Of a stretch of 64,000 nucleotides of DNA, positions 62,526-64,000 are shown in pieces. The notes below the pieces were generated by a model. The model saw nothing but the letters and a program-made list of their open reading frames with translations, had not been told where the DNA came from and did not search any database. The stretch is from Desulfobaculum bizertense DSM 18034. Its GTDB lineage: Bacteria; Desulfobacterota; Desulfovibrionia; Desulfovibrionales; Desulfovibrionaceae. Both the position numbers and the translations under genes were made by a program. The stretch's first letter is position 1; each line of letters opens with the position of its first letter. Location of the stretch: contig NZ_FUYA01000005.1 of NCBI RefSeq assembly GCF_900167065.1, forward strand, positions 62,001 through 126,000, given 5' to 3'.

Positions 62526-63594
62526 AACATTTCGTGCTAAGAACTCTTCGGAAGCTCTCTCTCGTGTCAAACAGACCCTCGGCTCTGACGCTGTCATCCT
62601 CGACACCAAAAACTTTTCTGAAGATGGAAAGAAGTGGTGTGAAATTACAGCGGCAATGGATGCTGAGGCCGACGACAGCACTCTGCTGGACAACAGGGAC
62701 GCTGCATCCGGCTGGAATGAATTTCACAAAGAATGGGACGTCATCAAAAAACACATGATGACCCTCATCAAGCCTCAGCTTGATCTGGGCAGCCTCGCCC
62801 CCCGCCAGCGTCAGGCGCTGGAATTTCTGGAGCGCGAAGGCGTGAGCGAAGGTGTCACTCTTGGACTTTTTGACCAGCTCAAGAAAGACTCCCGGATGTC
62901 CATTCTTCAGCCTCTGGGCAAATGCGTCACCACCAAGGCATGGGGCTGGAAAAATTATCATCAAAAAATCCATGTATTGACAGGACCTAGCGGAAGCGGA
63001 AAAACAACCTCACTACTTCGTATGGCAATGGCCTGTCACGCAGAACGCCCGAACGCCAAGATCTGCATTGCCAACGCGGACGCCCTGAGCGGCCGCACCC
63101 GCCACTATCTGCGGCACTTTGCGGAGCTTTCCGGGATGACGTATAAAGACATATGCAACGCTCGCGACATACGCGCGCTGCTCTCGGAATCTCAAAAATT
63201 TGACAGGATTTTCATAGACTTGCCGAGCAGTTCTCACTCTCTGCGGCTTGACAGACAGCTAGAACTCCTTGGTATGGGTGAAGTACGGGATATGGCTGTG
63301 CATCTGGTTCTTTCGCCCCACTACGCGCCCGGACAGTTCGAACTGTTCACTCGCAGATTCGCATCTGCAAAATGCGCGTCCATTATCTGGACGAAACTTG
63401 ATGAAGCCTGTAATTTCGGCGCCGTACTCAACACGGCATACGCCACTGGACTTCCTGTGGCTGCCCTTTCGATTGGAACTGGTCTGCGCGGAACTCTTGT
63501 GCCGGCCGAAACTGTCATGCTGTGGAAACTCGTCTTCAAGCACCAGCTTCCTGACAGCCCCCTAGAGGAAAAACGTGGCAACGACGCACAATAA
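62515..63594 (+). CDS. flhF: Flagellar placement GTPase FlhF
   Basis: SRP-type GTPase that fixes polar flagellum position. 359 residues: N-terminal MQVKTFRAKNSSEALSRVKQTLGSDAVILDTKNF, P-loop GPSGSGKT (157-164), ADALSGRTRHYLRHFAELSGM, G4 TKLDEACNFGAVLNTAYATGLPVAALSIG. The usual DTAG switch motif is IDLPSSS here. It overlaps flhG by 20 bases. Confidence 0.93.
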   Translation: MQVKTFRAKNSSEALSRVKQTLGSDAVILDTKNFSEDGKKWCEITAAMDAEADDSTLLDNRDAASGWNEFHKEWDVIKKHMMTLIKPQLDLGSLAPRQRQALEFLEREGVSEGVTLGLFDQLKKDSRMSILQPLGKCVTTKAWGWKNYHQKIHVLTGPSGSGKTTSLLRMAMACHAERPNAKICIANADALSGRTRHYLRHFAELSGMTYKDICNARDIRALLSESQKFDRIFIDLPSSSHSLRLDRQLELLGMGEVRDMAVHLVLSPHYAPGQFELFTRRFASAKCASIIWTKLDEACNFGAVLNTAYATGLPVAALSIGTGLRGTLVPAETVMLWKLVFKHQLPDSPLEEKRGNDAQ

Positions 63595-64000
63595 CGCATC
63601 CCCACACAACAGCTCCTTTCCACACGTTATCTCGGTAACGTCGGGCAAGGGGGGTGTGGGCAAAACGAACATCAGTGTCAACTTGGCCTGTCTGCTTGCA
63701 GACATGGGCAAACGGGTTGTGCTGATGGATGCAGATTTGGGTCTGGCAAACGTGGATGTGGTTCTGGGACTGACTCCCGAGCGGAATCTGTTCCACCTTT
63801 TCCACGAAAATGCCTCACTCGAAGATGTTTTGTGTAAAACGCCTTATGGATTTCAGATACTTCCAGCCAGCTCCGGCATCTCCTCGATGCTGGAACTCGA
63901 CACGGGTCAAAAGCTCGACCTTCTGGAATCCGTAGACGCAATGGAAAACGACATTGATTACCTGATCGTCGACACTGGCGCAGGCATCAATGACAATATG
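63575..64000 (+). CDS. flhG: MinD-like ATPase FlhG (FleN), 3' end cut off
   Basis: Translation from GTG 63575 gives about 142 residues. SVTSGKGGVGKTNISVNLACLLADMGKRVVLMDADLGLANVDVVLGLTPERNLFHLF is the deviant Walker A and MinD/FlhG core, and YLIVDTGAGINDNM is the Walker B region at the window end. GAGG lies six bases before the GTG. FlhG controls flagellar number together with FlhF. Confidence 0.93.
   Translation, partial: MATTHNNASPHNSSFPHVISVTSGKGGVGKTNISVNLACLLADMGKRVVLMDADLGLANVDVVLGLTPERNLFHLFHENASLEDVLCKTPYGFQILPASSGISSMLELDTGQKLDLLESVDAMENDIDYLIVDTGAGINDNM

Overview
This 64 kb window reads as chromosome of a motile, Gram-negative, anaerobic sulfate-reducer-like bacterium, most probably a member of the Desulfovibrionales. 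The evidence is: P- and L-ring flagellar genes plus lptD (outer membrane); a flagellar gene order ending in csrA-fliW; rubrerythrin; a NifX-like protein behind a sigma-54-type promoter; an ORP-era style of metal and sulfur genes (NikR, FolE2, rhodanese-diiron fusion); and FMN glutamate-synthase-like and Memo genes. Family names come from recognising protein motifs by eye; no search was run. There are no rRNA genes, CRISPR arrays, insertion sequences or prophage genes that I can see. One tRNA (Gly, anticodon CCC) is present.

Layout. 1-527: 3'-truncated NAD kinase (minus). 619-1486: sigma-28-like promoter, a conserved unknown gene, flgM and a terminator. 1611-12257: an eleven-gene minus-strand flagellar operon flgF-G-A-H-I-J-N-K-L-csrA-fliW driven by a sigma-54-type promoter at its right end. 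12525-12711: tRNA-Gly unit with its own terminator. 12723-23109: translation and RNA-turnover block rimP-nusA-ylxR-infB-rbfA-nrnA-truB-rpsO-pnp. 23571-25264: orphan FMN glutamate-synthase-like gene. 25348-30949 (minus): sigma-54 activator, AMIN/TPR protein, Memo, glycine-zipper lipoprotein. 31461-33392 (minus): methyltransferase, nikR, folE2. 33586-35902: a membrane MauE-like protein and an anchored rhodanese, divergent from a rhodanese-diiron fusion. 35899-37185: an unknown gene and tlyA. 37261-37750: a gene-free cluster of strong palindromes. 37753-43617 (minus): alr-rpsF-rpsR-rplI-dnaB-DUF456-thrC. 43800-49043: lptD, mutL and an unknown cysteine-rich gene with a structured leader. 49107-51657: hldD and hisHF. 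51858-52370: NifX-like gene. 52487-56370 (minus): rubrerythrin, then DUF4340-rpoZ-dnaJ-moaC. 56616-58333: TtcA-like ATPase and M23 peptidase. 58477-64000: fliR-flhB-flhA-flhF-flhG (last gene truncated), again behind a sigma-54-type promoter.

How it fits together. Two flagellar operons (rod, rings and hook-associated proteins; export gate and placement GTPases) start at sigma-54-type promoters, while flgM follows a sigma-28-like promoter, so the window shows a tiered flagellar cascade with post-transcriptional control by CsrA/FliW. A hairpin with GGA in its loop and a second GGA at the csrA ribosome binding site suggest CsrA autoregulation. An enhancer-binding protein with a changed GAFTGA loop lies in the window but its targets are not shown.

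The parts most worth a second look are: (1) the divergent rhodanese / MauE / rhodanese-diiron locus with overlapping inverted repeats in its shared control region; (2) the NifX-like gene with a sigma-54-type promoter and two upstream direct-repeat, dyad-containing enhancer-like sites; (3) the unknown gene at 48363 whose Shine-Dalgarno sequence can pair perfectly with an 11-nt segment 68 nt upstream; (4) the palindrome cluster at 37.3-37.7 kb; (5) fliR, predicted to be nearly leaderless.
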